A DNA stretch of 47,234 nt, from positions 1-47,234 of the forward strand of contig JAYMTL010000151.1 of NCBI GenBank assembly GCA_036897445.1, written 5' to 3'. The notes beneath the pieces were generated by a model that was not told where the DNA came from, did no database searches, and saw only the letters and a list, made by a program, of their open reading frames with translations. The stretch is from Pelargonium tetragonum (Eukaryota; Streptophyta; Magnoliopsida; Geraniales; Geraniaceae). Positions 12,849 to 23,692 of this stretch are shown here, in pieces (position 1 is the first letter of the stretch; each line of letters starts with the position of its first letter). The position numbers and the translations under genes are program-made.

Positions 12849-14367
12849 TACTGAGGAAGATTTTCTGGGAACCCAAAAGCGCCTTGGAGTTCCTAAATAA
12901 AGCAGTTCTAGTTAAGCTAGTATAGTCTGCTCATAAACGTAGTGTATAAAGGAAAAAAGCAACGCTTTCTAGAGGGCTTTTTCTTTTTCCGGAGTTTCTT
13001 ATTCTTATACAGGGAGATTCTAGTCAGTATAACCAGCATTTCTGATTCTTTGGTTAAAGCAGAGGTTTTAGGAAAAAGAGGGAGAAATTCTTTGAAGTTA
13101 TAAAACTAGGGTGGGGGCTACCGGAGCTTATGTATAAGGCTTTCTTTTTTCCTACTCTAGGTATTGCAAAGGCCTAGCAAGTTGCAGTTTGTCGGTATTC
13201 AATTCTAAAGGGGGTCTCTGCGGTTTCTATTTGGTAGAGAGAGTCTTCTAGTCGACAGGCAACGGGTTTCCTTCATTTGAGATTCAACAGGGTTTTCGGA
13301 TATGATAAAATTGAGTTCTATAAGCCAGGGAGATTTCCAGTCCTCGCGTCCAATAGTGTTAACAAAGGAAAAAGAACGAGCCCAAGAAAGAGGATCTAGT
13401 AAAAAGCAATTGCAAAACACAGAGTAGGAAAAGAAAAAGATAAATAGGGAATCTCCACCGGGCTTTAAAGAGTCAAAAAAGTCCCTACTCAGATAAGTGT
13501 AGATTTAATTAAGAAAAAGGGTCTGCTACAGAATAGGAGGGGTCTTTTTAAGGGTATAAAGAGAGAGAAGAGTCTAGCTCCTAGGATAGAGAGCATAGAT
13601 AGAGATATCAAGATCAAGAAAGGTCCGGGTAGGCTAAGTATAGCTCTTTCTTAAGGGAATTTCTTAATTAAGATTGAGAGTTTAAATAAAGGCGGGTCTT
13701 TTTCTTTTTTGTTGGTAAGTGTTTGAAAGGGTAAGGAGTGACTTGTTACTAGGTTTCTAATTTCTAAAGTAACTTTTTTCAGGTTGAGTCTGCTTAAGTC
13801 GAGGACAAAATCTAGGTTTTTTATGAATAACAAGTAAGCCAGAGTGGGTGGTTAAGGTCTTTAAGGGATCTGGAACTCAGTAATTTTGTGTTCCTTTTGT
13901 TTCTAGGTTTCCTATTATTACAGATACTAAAAGGGTTTTTGGGGTTCTTTTGAACCCTTGCTTTTAAAAGTATAAACAGTTCTGAAGGGTAGTTTTTTGT
14001 AGTAAGTATGATAGTATGGGAGTTGTGTATTTCTCAGTATTCTGGGTTAAACTTTTTTAGGAATAGCTGGGAAAACGGATCCACTATTAATTTCTTCTTT
14101 TTAACCATCAGAAACAAAAAAGAGGTAAGCTTGCTTAAAACGGCTATACCTATAAAAAGGTAAACTCAAAGTAGTTTTTTCCCGTTTAGTACTTTACTGC
14201 CCCTGAAGTAAGATAAAACGGTCAATTTTTTAACAAGTAGCTTTGTTTCCGGGTCCGTAGTAGTTTCAGTCAGAGTGTAAGGCAAATCTTAACAACTGGT
14301 AATTAAAACCTTTAAGTTTCTTAACAAAGAGAGGTAAGCAGGTAAGTTTTAGTAAACAAGGAAACCT

Positions 14368-14393
14368 ATTTTTAGGTTTAATAACCAAAGCAA
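14368..14393 (+). repeat. 26-base repeat, copy B
   Basis: Partner of 11259-11284. It lies just upstream of the Gln-like tRNA relic at 14424-14490, but the other copy has no tRNA next to it, so an association is not supported. Confidence 0.5.
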
Positions 14394-14423
14394 GGAACCT
14401 AGGCCCCGGGAAAGGGGCTCGGG

Positions 14424-14490
14424 TCTGTAGCGCTGGACTTGAACCTTTGCATGTTAAGTATTAAGTATAAAAACCTATGAATCGAGAAAA
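14424..14490 (-). tRNA. tRNA-Gln-like 3' half
   Basis: On the minus strand the word CATGCAAAGGTTC, followed by AAGTCC, matches the variable loop and T-arm of plant mitochondrial tRNA-Gln(UUG) closely. About 35 bases before it stands GGTTTTTATAC, which recalls the Gln anticodon arm GGTTTTTGGTACC but with the anticodon altered and extra bases between the two. No D-arm or 5' acceptor strand can be found in the next 60 bases. It is most likely a truncated relic of trnQ, and a second Gln-like locus exists at 28233-28303. Confidence 0.35.
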
Positions 14491-14493
14491 AAA

Positions 14494-16724
14494 GAGAATT
14501 GAAGATTAGATGAATAGAAGAATTATTCCCAAGACAAGACTTTGATACGCAATACAAGAAAGAATTTTAGAATGCAAGATAGGAATCCGAATTGACTTTC
14601 TATGAGTTTGTATGAACTGATTTATACTGGGTTTTGTACTGACTGAAAGGCCCTTCTCTTTTACTTCAACAACCACTAAAAAGATGGAAGTTAACTGCAG
14701 CAGAAAGCTCTTTTTTCAACTGAAATCCCATAATAATATCCCTAATTTTTTACTTAATTAACTTAGGAGTCATTATCTTTCTATATCTTTACGTATAGGT
14801 TTACGTTTACCATTTGCAACTCCAAAGCAAAAAGAGCATTTTTAAGTCTTATATATTCAAGCAAAACTTGACACAAGAATTCTTTAGGGTCTCCCTGAAC
14901 CTAGGAAGTGCCCCATGGGCGGACATTAATAAAACCCATTTTCTTTCTTATCTGCAAGAATCAACAAGCAGGTTATCCGTTGTTAGCTCTGGTACAAATG
15001 AAAAGAAAAAGGAATTCCCCTGGCTAAAATAAACACTACTATGGATTGTGTATCGTCTGTTGGATATATTCCTACGCAAATTTTGGTTTTATCTTATGAT
15101 TTGTAAACTTTCTTTTTTATTTATTATTAGGGGGCTTCCTCTACTCAAAATTTGACTTCGATTTGTGCACCTTCCTAATCCCTTAACTTCGTTTCCTTGT
15201 TTTCCGGTTTACTGAATTGAATGAGTGCTATAGCTCTTTGTTTTAAGGTAATTTTCAATTTATTTACTAAGATTCTTAGGAGTCCCGGTAATATATATGA
15301 ACCTCATGTAATATCTATCTCTTATCAAAAGTCTCGTTAACTAGTAAGAAACGTGGCAACTTTAAGAAATTGACACAAAAATCTTAGATCCCCCTTGTGG
15401 GTAAGAAAAGCCTTTTCTTAACTAGAATTTCAGTAGCCTTAGGAAGCTCTATTAAGCTTATGGAGTACTAGTATTAGGCCCCTCTTTTTTATGTAACTTA
15501 CTTTTAGAAAATCTTTCTCGAGCCTTTTTATCCACACTGGTTCCGCACTTTCTAAACTAAAAGGAAGACCTTGTCAGGATAATTTATTTCAATCAGCTTG
15601 GTTCAAATACTCTAAGTCATTTCATTTTATTTAAATAATTATAGTCATTAAAAAGATTTTTATTAAGATATCTATTGGTTCCAATGAGGATTTTTGATAG
15701 AATACTCATTTGTAGAATAAAATGAAAAAAGAGCCTGAGTCTAAAGATTGAGTCGGTTTATCCTTTGGTTTGAAATTCTAACTGTAAATGGAAAAGTCTA
15801 TCAGGGGCTAGGAGTGTTATAGGCCCGTTTATATAGAGGATCCCCTTTCAGTATTCATTCCACGGGATTTCCTTCCTATTCTAATTTAGAGCAAGTATAA
15901 GTAAGATCTTGTAGGGATTCGTACTTTTCTTTCTTTCTCAGGAGTACTCCCTCACTAAAGAAGTGAATAAAAGAATGAATTTACCTGCGAAAACTAGAAG
16001 ATAACCCCTTGAATTATATCTGCAGTTTCGAGTCCTAAGTTGCTAACCTTGGTAGGTAGTTTTAGCAAAAATTCAATCTCTACGTATATAAAGGAAAGAT
16101 TTATCTTTTATAAAAGGGATCCCTTTCAATTAAATAAGGAAAAAACCCCTTCTGTATGAGTTATTTAGGAGATAAGGTAACTCAGTTTCGTTACAGGTTC
16201 TGATCTACCGGATGTACGGGGTATACTTCTTTAAATTTAGGGTCAACTTCTGCACGAAGATTTGAGAGAATAAGAATATAGCAACTAACTTAACTTGACC
16301 AAGTAAAAGAAAGGTTAATGACGTTCATTTCATTTTTGTTAGAGAGAAAAAACTGACTTTAGAAAGAATAAGAAAATTTAGTTAGCTTTTCCTTTTGTTA
16401 GCACAGCTGCCTTGTAACCACCCTTTGTATGTAGAGTGAGCCCTAAGACTACCCTATACCTGTTTAGTATAAAGTAAGACCTAGTACATCCAACATTTTT
16501 TGTTATACGGGACTAAAAAAAGATCCCGAGTTAAGGGTTCCCATAGCCCCTGGATTGAGCTTTTTGTTGATTACTCTTAATTTAGAAGTGGAAATCTTTC
16601 ATATCTAAGGAAATTATGGGAGGCTCCGGAGCTCCCTAAATTAGAATATTCAGAATCAATGTTAACTTTTGTATGTAAGAATCTGTCCTACCTATTTTTT
16701 CTACTTTTTTATCCGTGTTTAAAT
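14494..16724. other. Gene-free stretch
   Basis: Nothing is assignable here. The longest frame is 72 codons (14814-15032) and resembles nothing I know. One typical copy of the GGATCC plus T-run word lies at 16116-16135. Confidence 0.55.
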
Positions 16725-16793
16725 TACTTTTACAAGTGGTAGAGCGCAGGAAGATTCAACTAAAGGACGCAGGTTCAAGTCCTATAATCTCAA
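16725..16793 (+). tRNA. tRNA-like locus, identity unclear
   Basis: GTGGTAGAGCGC at about 16736-16747 is a typical 3' D-arm. It is followed 21 bases later by GCAGG-TTCAAGT-CCTAT (16769-16785), a canonical T-arm with one mismatched pair and one G-T pair. The region between is the right size for an anticodon arm but does not fold well, so no anticodon can be assigned. The 5' D-stem strand and a matching 5' acceptor strand are missing: the expected TAGCTCA is replaced by TTTACA. It lies 650 bases upstream of trnN on the same strand. This may be a decayed gene. In angiosperm mitochondria trnC often stands at this place, but the sequence is not Cys-like. Confidence 0.4.
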
Positions 16794-17437
16794 AAAGTCC
16801 TTATAAAATTGATAAGAAAACCCTATGAAAGAAAGGGCCTCCCCTAAAAAAAGAAACTTGTAGATTTTATGTTATAAAATTCACATTCAAATTTGGGTGT
16901 AAATAACGTCTCCGATTTTTTAATAAAAAGGTTCTACGTAAACTTTTAGAGCTACTCTATTTGATGATAGCCGCCCGGGTATCAACCAATTCTTGTATGG
17001 TTTTTTTATATCTAAACATTCAGTAACGTTTGTTTGTACTTCACGGCGACCCTTAATTTAAGACCAAGGGCAGTCACACTCTTTTTGTAGTGGATAGCTT
17101 AGCTGATAAAGAAGGCTAAGAAAAAAGGAAGATTCATAGAAAATTAGTATTACCCTTTCTAATTGGGGGCTGAATCGTTTATATAAAAGTGACTTTGATG
17201 TACCTGATACATGTTATCAAACCTTTGTCCTTTTTGTGGGATACATTCCTCTTTTCAGGAATTTAAAAAGTCTCCAAGGCGCTGGTTTAGTAATCCGCTT
17301 CTACTATTCTACTAACTCATTGTAAAAGATCTAAGCGTTGGTGACTTTCTTTATTTTATCATACTCAAGGGGGCTCCTAATTAAATTATAGCTCCTTAAA
17401 TGTCCTTCAAAAAGAAAAGAGTCCTTAAGAGCCGCCT
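16794..17437. other. Spacer upstream of trnN
   Basis: About 640 bases without a recognisable gene or promoter. A short match to a conserved LSU rRNA word (CCAAGGCGCT near 17273) has no supporting neighbours and is treated as chance. Confidence 0.5.
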
Positions 17438-17508
17438 TTCTCAATAGCTCAGGCGTAGAGCACTCGGCTGTTAACCTAACGGCGTAGGTTCAAATACTAC
17501 TTCGGAGG
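17438..17508 (+). tRNA. trnN: tRNA-Asn (GUU), divergent
   Basis: Decodes Asn codons in organellar translation if functional. The D-arm is intact (GCTC 17447-17450 with GAGC 17458-17461), the anticodon loop is CTGTTAA (17468-17474, anticodon GTT at 17470-17472), and the T-arm is GTAGG-TTCAAAT-ACTAC. The whole aligns almost without gaps with plastid-type trnN, the form also carried by many plant mitochondria. There are defects. The anticodon stem has two mismatches (17463 with 17479 is C-A, 17465 with 17477 is C-T), the T-stem has one G-A, and the acceptor has one C-C pair plus two G-T pairs. C-A pairs are the kind that C-to-U editing could restore, but this is only a possibility. Its neighbour trnY, 55 bases downstream on the same strand, supports a real locus. 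It could be a recent pseudogene. Confidence 0.75.
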
Positions 17509-17563
17509 ATTAATAAAAGAAAGACAAGAAGGGTTTACTAAGCTTGACTATACCTACCTGAAA

Positions 17564-17633
17564 GGGGGTCTTGAGTGGTCAAAAGTGGCAGACTGTAAAT
17601 TTGTTGAAGTAGGTTCGAGCCCTGCCTCTCCCA
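17564..17633 (+). tRNA. trnY: tRNA-Tyr (GUA), shortened variable arm
   Basis: The block from the D-loop to the 3' end follows native plant-mitochondrial trnY. The anticodon loop is CTGTAAA with anticodon GTA. The anticodon stem GCAGA/TTTGT pairs fully (two G-T). The T-arm GTAGG-TTCGAGC-CCTGC pairs fully, and the 3' acceptor strand CTCTCCC is followed by A. The 5' acceptor GGGGGTC pairs at five of seven positions. Two deletions stand out against the family: about three bases of the 5' D-stem, and about ten bases of the long variable arm, which is reduced to a few bases. So this is a class I-sized tRNA-Tyr of 70 bases. It follows trnN by 55 bases, as in the trnN-trnY order of plant mitochondria. 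It could be functional with a reduced arm, or a pseudogene. Confidence 0.78.
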
Positions 17634-19049
17634 AAACTCTATAAGATTAAGATTGCCGACTGTACAGCTATAGGAAAGGGCTTTCGAGCTCTTCTGTCCC
17701 GTTGTTATTCTGTTAGAATTCGCGCCTATTTCAATTCGTGAATTGAAACTAGATCCTCGCGCAACAAATAGGTTGCGTCAAAGAACGAAGTAATCTATGA
17801 TAGTCGTTATACTTAAGTCAAAGATTTGAAAACTAGGAAAGATTATTCAAGTGTGTTTTATACTCATACTAGTCCTACTTTAATTATAGAACTCGCTCTG
17901 CAGTAAGCTAATAGCCTTTACTAACCTTCGTAATCCACTTTCAGCTAATTGCTGCTGAGTGTCTTAAGTCTTTTTATTTTACGAGGGTCACTATCCCAAT
18001 GGAGCCTTTTTTACTCTTACTTTTGAGTTGGGTTGTTGTGCGAAAAGATACAATACCGAACCGATAAATATTTCAAAAAAAAGTACGTTACTACAAGGAG
18101 CCCTCTTTCGGGGTTGTAAAAGGAAGATTATACAATTTTATGAAGCTGAGACCAAAGAAACTTAAGCTTTTAAAAAAGAGAGGACGATACTCTTTTGTAG
18201 AGAATTCTTGTCTTGCCGATCGAGAAAAGGTTTATCGAATTAAGAACACAACTAAGGTTCTAGTGTCTAGATCACAAGGTAAATAATTATCCAAAATCTA
18301 AAATTCCCTTATTCCTTTTATGGGCACCCCTAAACTAAGCACAAGTTTAGCTTATTCAAAAAAATTGCTTTTTTCCTTTACTAAATTTGATAGTCAAGCT
18401 CGTCGCAAAGACATGGGAAGTTGTCTAATTTAGAGTGTCTCCGATACTCTAAAAACCCCCAAGGAGTTCATACGTACATACTGATTGGAATTTTATTGTC
18501 TGGATTACCAAGACTTATGGACAAAGGAATTTATAAGTCTCATGTTACTCTAAACTCTGAATATCTATCGGGTATGAGTTGAATCCAGGAATTTCTTTTG
18601 ATATAATTAAGGGCATTTTCCATTCTAATTGATTGACAAGTATGACTGCGAAAAAATGCTCGATCGTTTCTGCTAAGAGGTAAAAGGTTTTGTATTTTCA
18701 CTATCTTTCTTTGTGATACGGAAATTCTCCTCTATGCTTTCTCAGGAGGCATCTCGAAAGGACTTAGAACCCAAGTGGGAAAACGATAACCAAGAAACTT
18801 GCATCAAATTCTTAAGTGAATGAAGTTGACACATCCTTAGAAAAATTTTTGTGTTAGGCTTCTCTTGTCTTGTTAAGGGCGAGCAATCCTATAGTTGTAT
18901 CCCCTTAAGGTCTAAGATTTTCGTTGCTAAAATCCTTTATATACATAAAATCAAGAGCTCCCCAGCCTAGACTATTTCAGTCAATGAAAGCGAATTTCCC
19001 AGCATCAAACCAAGACAACGAATGACCTCGTCAGGGATCCAAATACCCA
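17634..19049. other. Spacer between trnY and the LSU-like region
   Basis: I see no gene in this 1.4 kb. Short ATG frames such as the one at about 18138 (beginning MKLRPKKLK) are too short and unsupported to be called. Confidence 0.5.
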
Positions 19050-20565
19050 TTCAGGGTGGATGCCTTGTTCAAAGAAAGTATGAATTGAGTACGGGCGTTT
19101 TTATACTTTTATTACTGGAATTACATGGGATTTTAACACTTAAATTTTTTCTATTGCAATAGCTATAAAACCTCGTATAACCGGTTAGTATAAGCCTAGG
19201 TTTTTTTTGAAGTCTCATAATTAAACTTTTCCTGTTGCGATTAAGGTAAGGGGCTTCTTCTGATTCCTTATGCGGGGAACCCTTTATCCATCCCCAAAAA
19301 AGGCTAAGTCCTTTTTCTTCATAGCTAGTAAGAGAGCCAAAGAATTAACAAAAAAATCATTCTAACTAATTATACACTCCGAATAAACCTTCGGCTTTTG
19401 AGTTTTACACAACCCCAAGAAGCATATTAAGAAGCTTTCTCCTTATATATTCTACCCTCTAATGTTTCCGTAGTAATCCTAAAAACGCGTTTACTCTCAG
19501 GATCCCGCCACTATATAGTCAAGTTTCTTTTTCTTTATATGAATCCCTATAAGAGACCTAGGCTAAGATTTTCCACAAATCCCAGACTCTGTATCGTAAG
19601 CATATGTATGTAAATACTTAGTGAGACAGCAATATACTAAAAAGAGCCTTTCTTTTTTAAGTTAAGTGTACAGGTAGTTTTCTAAATTTAAATTAGGCGA
19701 TTACATAGAATCCATCCATCACTAGTTTCAGAATAATAAGAAAATTGTAACTTGTATGACTGAAATGACCCACTTCATTATACCTTATATCCCAATAGTA
19801 AACGCTTTTTATAAAAGTTCACTCTCTATTTCCATATCCCTATATACTGGTGGTTTTTTAGTGTCGCCATTTGCGAAAGAAAAAAGAAACGGGTTCGCTT
19901 TTCATATATACATGTCGCCTATCGTTTTCTATGAGTTCCTCAGGTAAGCTTTCTCATATATTTCCATTAGTCTTTTTGCTCTATTAACTATACTATATTA
20001 ATGAAATAGAAAATAATTGCTCTGACATCCGTTCTCAAAGAAAGAGATTTTTTTAGGAAAAGAGCGCGGAGCCTATCAACTCAAAGATTAAAAAAAAAGA
20101 CCTTACTTCTTAGTTTATAGCCGTGAAACTGGGGTTTCCCTACCCCTTCTCCCGAAAAGAAAATGAGTCTTTCGAATCAGTTCCTTTTTGAATCTTGATG
20201 CGTTACATTTTTAAATTAATCGACGGTACTAGGCATCTTTGGATTACGTCTTAAAGAATGATTTAGTTTATAGTTGGTCCAAGCAAAAGTTTTTTTATGT
20301 ATGTAATCACATCGCCAAGAATGTCACACTTAAGAATTTTGAACCTTAAGAGTTGACTTTTGCACTCCTAATAAACAACGCGATCTTGTACTTATACACT
20401 GGGAAGAGTAGAGAATTAAAGAGTGAAAAGACAGCAAAATTACCTAACTAGTTTGCGTATAAGGGGCACTCCATTAAGGCGAGCGGATGCCTCAGAGCTA
20501 TCCAATTAGTTTTTGTGGTATTGAAACATTTTGGAGTTATAGGCTTGAGGAAGCAACAAAGGAAG
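19050..20565 (+). rRNA. Possible LSU rRNA 5'-domain relic, interrupted
   Basis: Four short anchors occur in the order of the 5' end of bacterial or mitochondrial 23S-like rRNA. GGTGGATGCCTTG at 19055-19067 corresponds to the near-terminal GGTGGATGCC. TATAACCGG at 19176-19184 and GCGGGGAACCC near 19273 correspond to the next conserved blocks. At about 20522-20565, TTGAAACATTTTGGA and then TTGAGGAAGCAAC resemble the TGAAACATCTNAGTA and GAGGAAAAGAAA block. The first three spacings are roughly as in E. coli, but about 1.2 kb separates the third from the fourth. No further LSU block follows. Each anchor alone could be chance, so this is a tentative call. Alternatives are an intron-split or fragmented LSU, or coincidence. 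Confidence 0.22.
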
Positions 20566-23180
20566 CATTAAGAACCTACATAGAATTTAGTTTCCAGGGC
20601 TTCTACGGCATCCAGGAGTCAACTATTCTATTGTATCTGCTTTGAACCAAAGTTCTAACTTCAAAACAAACTGGAATAAGTATCTATTAAGGTTACTAAA
20701 ATTATCGTTTCACGTAAAAATGCTTTTTCATTTTTATTTAATATAATTAATCGAAAAGAATTTAGTTGCTTCGAATATGTTTACAAAGCAAGATCTCTCT
20801 GGGGTCCTTGTAAGATAAGAAGAGTTTTCTTTAGAAAATAAGGTAACGCAGTTAAGTTTCGTTTCGTTAATTCCTTAAGATTTTGAGTAGGAGGTGTTCT
20901 CAAGAATAAAGGAAATTTTGTAAAATAAAAGGCTTAGTTGTTAGGGAAACCCTTTCGTTTAAATAGTGCAGGGGAAACCATTACGGACTCATTAAAATTG
21001 CGTGTAGACTATATGGATTTTAATGGGATCCTTTCCAAAAGTAGGGATCTAAAACTGAAAGGGAGACAGGAAAGCACGTAGTACTATATCTAATTCTAAA
21101 GAAAAGCGCAGCCAAAGTTATGCCCGCTATAATATAAATCAAGGGAATCCCGGGTAGTTACAAGGGCTTGAATCATACTTATGCTTATGTTAGTAATAGA
21201 ACTCCCATTTAATTTAAGAAGGAGTTAGTAGCTCTTTCTCGACTTCTCGGTATATTAAAATCTGTTGTAGATCAAGGACCAATCAATTTACTATCGTTCC
21301 TAATGGATAGGCCCTTTCTAATGAGAGTTTTTCACTTTGTGGTTTGTCAGGGAAGCTCTACTAAGTGTATATATCCGGAATCCTAAAGCCCTTGTAACTT
21401 CTTGATGGAGTCTTGCTTTTGTAACAGTTTTGTAAAATTGGTATGATCTATACTATAAGAGTGACGCCTTAATACAAGGGAAAGTCAATATTCAAATCAC
21501 TTAGATGGAAATCGTAGAAATTCTTCTGTGTCTAAAAAGTCTCTGTATTATAAAGACAAGCTGCTGAAAAACAAAAAGCCCACTAATTTGAAAAGATTGA
21601 AAAGGTTCAAATACCAGATCCTTAACATAACATGCGGGTAGGCTGCTCTTCAATAATGAATGCAAAGCTACAAAGCAGGTATAGCTTTTCTAGAGCTGGA
21701 ACTAAGACTAAGGAAGCACCACTTTTTGTTTGCAGAGAGAAAAACCCCTTTCCACGGGATGCTCGGTACAACGCTTTAGAATTAGAAATTGGTTTGATTA
21801 CTATATAGTCAATTTCTTCCGTTTGAAACTTTCGGGACTACAGCTTCTAATTTGAATTTCAATGGTACTCATGGAAAGATGAAAAGGTTTATCCAAGTGC
21901 AGGGGATCCGGTTAACATAAACGACTGAATATTATCACAGTTTTGAACCCTGGAAGAATTCTTGTGATGATTTCAATGCAGGATTAAAAAAACTATTACA
22001 AGGCTATGTCCACGCGCTAAAACATTTCGTTAATGCTGCTTTGTGTATGAGTTTTTGTACGTTTCTCGAATTTACTGAAGTTACATATGCTATAGGAATT
22101 TGTATCTAGATATTCCTCTTTTTTAGCGCCGTATTCTTGTATATTCTATTATCTGACTAAGAATTTCTAGGACTCTGGTTATGGAAACAAAATAGGGTTC
22201 TCCAGATGCTGTAAAAAAAGTGACTGGAGTTGATTTTGATAAGTATAAATCTAACCCTACGTGAAGCTCTCAAAGGGTGGTGGGGGTGTTTCTTACGACT
22301 CGGTTTTTAGAGATACCGGGGAACCTCAAGGCAAAGACGGGCGCGGATATAATTTCTTAAAGTGTTAGTATACCTACAAGCAGTAAGCTAAAGGAACATA
22401 AAATTTTTTATGTATCATCGAAAAGATTAAAAGGCACCTCAATAAGGGATTCTATGCCTTTACAAATTATATATTCCGTGCTGTAAAGTCAATCTAATTT
22501 CTATGCAGCGATAGGCGATCCTATAAAAGGGGCTTCTTAGTAGTATGAGATATATAGGGTGCTGATCCCGTTTCCTTAATACAACTCCTATTTACGGGCT
22601 TTGCAACTTAGTTAAAGAAGTTTATAAGTCTTCTGAGCTCCGCTTCAAATTTCCGGGTCATATCATATAAAAAGCGCTTATTATTAGTATACTCTATTCA
22701 ATAAAGAAGAAATTGGTTTCTTACGTCTATCTGCTCAGGCCGGGTCGGGATTACAAGGGAGTTCCCGTCTTATCTATAACAAAAACATAGTAAAGTTTTC
22801 GATAGTAGGGAGTTCTTATTTAAGCTTTGCCCCCAGTTCTACCCTAGTAGGAAAAAGACTAAAGAATTTGTAATTCCTAATTTTTGCTATCTGTTTACAT
22901 AAGAAAACAGGGTTATTAGGAAGAATGATTTTATATCTTTTATATATAAGTTCGGAATATATGCGGAACTCCCTAGCTAGGGTTTTTTGGGCATAGCGGA
23001 CCCTTGACGTAAAGTAAATGAGTAAATTTGTCTAAATGCGGTGTCCCTACTCTTGAGAATTCTCTTGTCTTGGAGTTGAAATTTGGTTTTAAATTAAAAA
23101 AGAGGGACGTATATACCCCAACTAACTCAAATCAAATAGAATCCTACTAAAAGTTACTATACATAAGCTTTAGGGTGTCA
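20566..23180. other. Gene-free stretch
   Basis: No gene is recognised. Isolated T-loop-like words occur at about 21608-21618 on + (AAGGTTCAAATACC) and 21940-21955 on - (CAGGGTTCAAAACTG), but neither has a D-arm or anticodon arm around it. Other copies of GGATCC are at about 21026 and 21906. Confidence 0.5.
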
Positions 23181-23481
23181 AATATCACCAATTAGGGTCC
23201 TACCTATCCTCCTTCACCTTGTTAAAGAATGTCTTATTTGAAAGACCCTCTGTCAGCAGCCTACTGCTTTCCAATACTCAGTATCTTAGTGATATCCTAC
23301 TAAAAAAAAGAGATCCTTCTAGAAACCTTACAAAAGTTTGAGGTTGTTACCTAGGTTTTACTCCCTATCCCGGATAGCCTTTACGCGAATCGACCTTTTA
23401 CCTGACAGCTTCCGTCTTAATACTTTTCTTGAAACCGAGAACCTCCTTCAGGGACTCTTATCACCTATCTTAGAAACTATA

Positions 23482-23525
23482 CCATTCTTCCCTAAAGTAA
23501 GAGCCCATTCTTCCCTAAAGTAAGA
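23482..23525 (+). repeat. Tandem duplication, 23-bp period
   Basis: CATTCTTCCCTAAAGTAAGA at 23483-23502 recurs exactly at 23506-23525, with C before each copy. At least 21 bases are identical with a period of 23. Because the two copies are perfect while other repeats here are degenerate, this is probably a recent slippage event. Confidence 0.75.
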
Positions 23526-23636
23526 CGCCGCTGAGAGGCCTCTGTTCTGTAAACTTTCATATTTCTCTTTATCGAGCTTAACACGCTCCTCGAGTCCCGC
23601 CGCTGGCTCTAATTCCATAGCACCTTCTTTGAATTA

Positions 23637-23692
23637 GGAGTATTCTAACCCCATTCTCCAGAGCTATACCATAAATTAAGGGCTTCACATCT
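23637..23692 (+). repeat. Dispersed repeat family, copy C (partial)
   Basis: The core AGCTATACCA preceded by CTCCNGA and followed by a loose A/T stretch, AGGG and CTT matches the second half of the copy at 46172-46252. The first half is poorly conserved. It is the most diverged of three copies. Confidence 0.4.

Larger units (their letters stand above)
6249..14423. other. Gene-free stretch with shifting base composition
   Basis: No supportable gene in 8 kb. The + strand is strongly C+T-rich at about 7050-7480 and again near 8500-8900, whereas 13440-13640 is purine-rich and 13850-14050 is G+T-rich. Repeat copies occur at 6382-6398, 7502-7521 and 11259-11284, with a strong hairpin at 12804-12848. 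Open frames of 65-82 codons here (for example 8536-8784, 9277-9513) show no recognisable motif and have the length expected by chance. Confidence 0.55.

Noticed and set aside
17268-17290. CCAAGGCGCT as in the LSU rRNA domain IV word.
   Set aside because: Only ten bases, no adjacent LSU block, and it lies upstream of the 5' anchors on the same strand, so it is out of order.
20405-20495. AGTGAAAAGACAGC and GGCGAGCGG, resembling LSU rRNA words from positions 240-480.
   Set aside because: They lie before the TGAAACAT anchor, which is the wrong order for a collinear LSU. I could not support a scrambled gene from two short words.
21600-21625. AAGGTTCAAATACC as a tRNA T-loop.
   Set aside because: No D-arm, anticodon arm or acceptor pairing around it.
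21935-21960. Minus-strand CAGGGTTCAAAACTG as a T-arm.
   Set aside because: The T-stem pairs only partly and no other tRNA element is at the right distance.
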